Part shown: positions 5,808 through 6,017 of the stretch, in pieces | Numbering within the stretch: the first letter of the stretch is position 1 | How the letters are laid out: each line of letters begins with the position of its first letter | NCBI GenBank assembly: GCA_003556865.1 | Contig: PWQF01000002.1 | Location: 1 to 6,017, forward strand | DNA: 6,017 bases | DNA from: Elusimicrobiota bacterium | GTDB lineage: Bacteria > CG03 > SLGR01 > PWQF01 | Direction: 5' to 3' | Program-made: the position numbers and the translations under genes | The notes under the pieces: model-generated | The model's database searches: none | The model's input: only the letters and a program-made list of their open reading frames with translations | Told to the model about the DNA's origin: nothing

Positions 5808-6017
5808 GATTTTAAAATCTGTTTTGCCCGTATACCGCTCACCCCCTCTTCCTTACCTCCCAGCATGCGCGCAACCTCCCGCACTCTTTCGTTTCCCTTA
5901 ACTTCTTTTATTTCTGTTACCGTTCTTCCCCCCTTCCCTGTTTTATTTACTTTTATATGGTGATCCGCCCGGCTGGCAATCTGGGCCAGATGGGTTACGG
6001 TTATTATCTGATGGAAA
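5804..6017 (-). CDS. recN: DNA repair protein RecN, C-terminal end
   Basis: Only the last 70 codons are present; the gene continues beyond the right edge. RecN is an SMC-like ATPase that acts early at DNA double-strand breaks. The visible piece begins F-H-Q-I-I-T-V-T-H-L-A-Q-I-A, the conserved histidine switch (H-loop) of the ABC/SMC head, followed by A-D-H-H-I-K-V (residues 22-28 of the fragment). It then has the RecN-specific end: R-T-V-T-E-I-K-E-V (37-45), N-E-R-V-R-E-V-A-R-M-L-G-G (48-60), and a final helix. The Walker A, coiled coils and Walker B lie outside the window. The TGA overlaps the acetyltransferase ATG by 4 bases, so this gene is probably the upstream member of the same transcript. 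Confidence 0.92.
   Translation of the reverse strand, partial: FHQIITVTHLAQIASRADHHIKVNKTGKGGRTVTEIKEVKGNERVREVARMLGGKEEGVSGIRAKQILKS

Noticed and set aside
5385..5963. Long plus-strand open frame (192 codons) opposite recN, the acetyltransferase and the small gene
   Set aside because: It runs antisense across two well-supported genes and their ATGA junction, has no recognisable domain, and its composition is what the reverse of those genes gives.

Overview
All nine protein-coding genes in this window, two of them cut by its edges, lie on the minus strand and read from the right end to the left. The order of transcription is recN (3' end only), a small GNAT acetyltransferase of the short N-acetylglutamate synthase type, a 66-residue two-span membrane protein, aroE, aroC, aroK, aroB, an nfeD-type membrane serine protease, and the first 54 codons of a slipin/stomatin gene. 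No tRNA, rRNA, CRISPR array, insertion sequence or phage gene was seen.

The genes are packed as one probable operon. Three junctions overlap by 4, 4 and 17 bases, one shares a single base (TGATG), one abuts with no gap, and the remaining gaps are 2, 12 and 48 bases. No promoter or rho-independent terminator is visible, so the promoter is presumably upstream of recN, beyond the right edge.

Right part (5146-6017): the RecN C-terminus, which belongs to a DNA double-strand-break repair ATPase; the acetyltransferase, probably for arginine synthesis; and the unknown membrane protein. Middle part (1436-5145): a shikimate block. AroB makes 3-dehydroquinate, AroE reduces dehydroshikimate to shikimate, AroK phosphorylates shikimate, and AroC makes chorismate. 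DAHP synthase, 3-dehydroquinate dehydratase and EPSP synthase are not in the window and must be encoded elsewhere. Left part (1-1452): the nfeD-slipin pair, a membrane protease and the stomatin-like protein that is its known type of partner.

The organism is probably an anaerobic, Clostridia-like member of the Firmicutes or a close uncultured relative. This rests on strong GGAGG-type ribosome sites, moderate GC with frequent ATA and AGA/AGG codons, the compact aroE-aroC-aroK-aroB order next to recN, and the short ArgA-like protein. It is inference; a lineage cannot be fixed from this stretch alone.

Most of the window is ordinary housekeeping DNA. I found no convincing new system. The points that deserve a second look are an AroE whose usual NADP-phosphate-binding residues are replaced by an Asp-Ile pair, a 7-codon reading frame with a good ribosome site that ends on the aroK start codon, an unnamed small membrane protein inside the operon, a three-cysteine tail on the acetyltransferase, and the fusion of a shikimate block to an nfeD-slipin pair.
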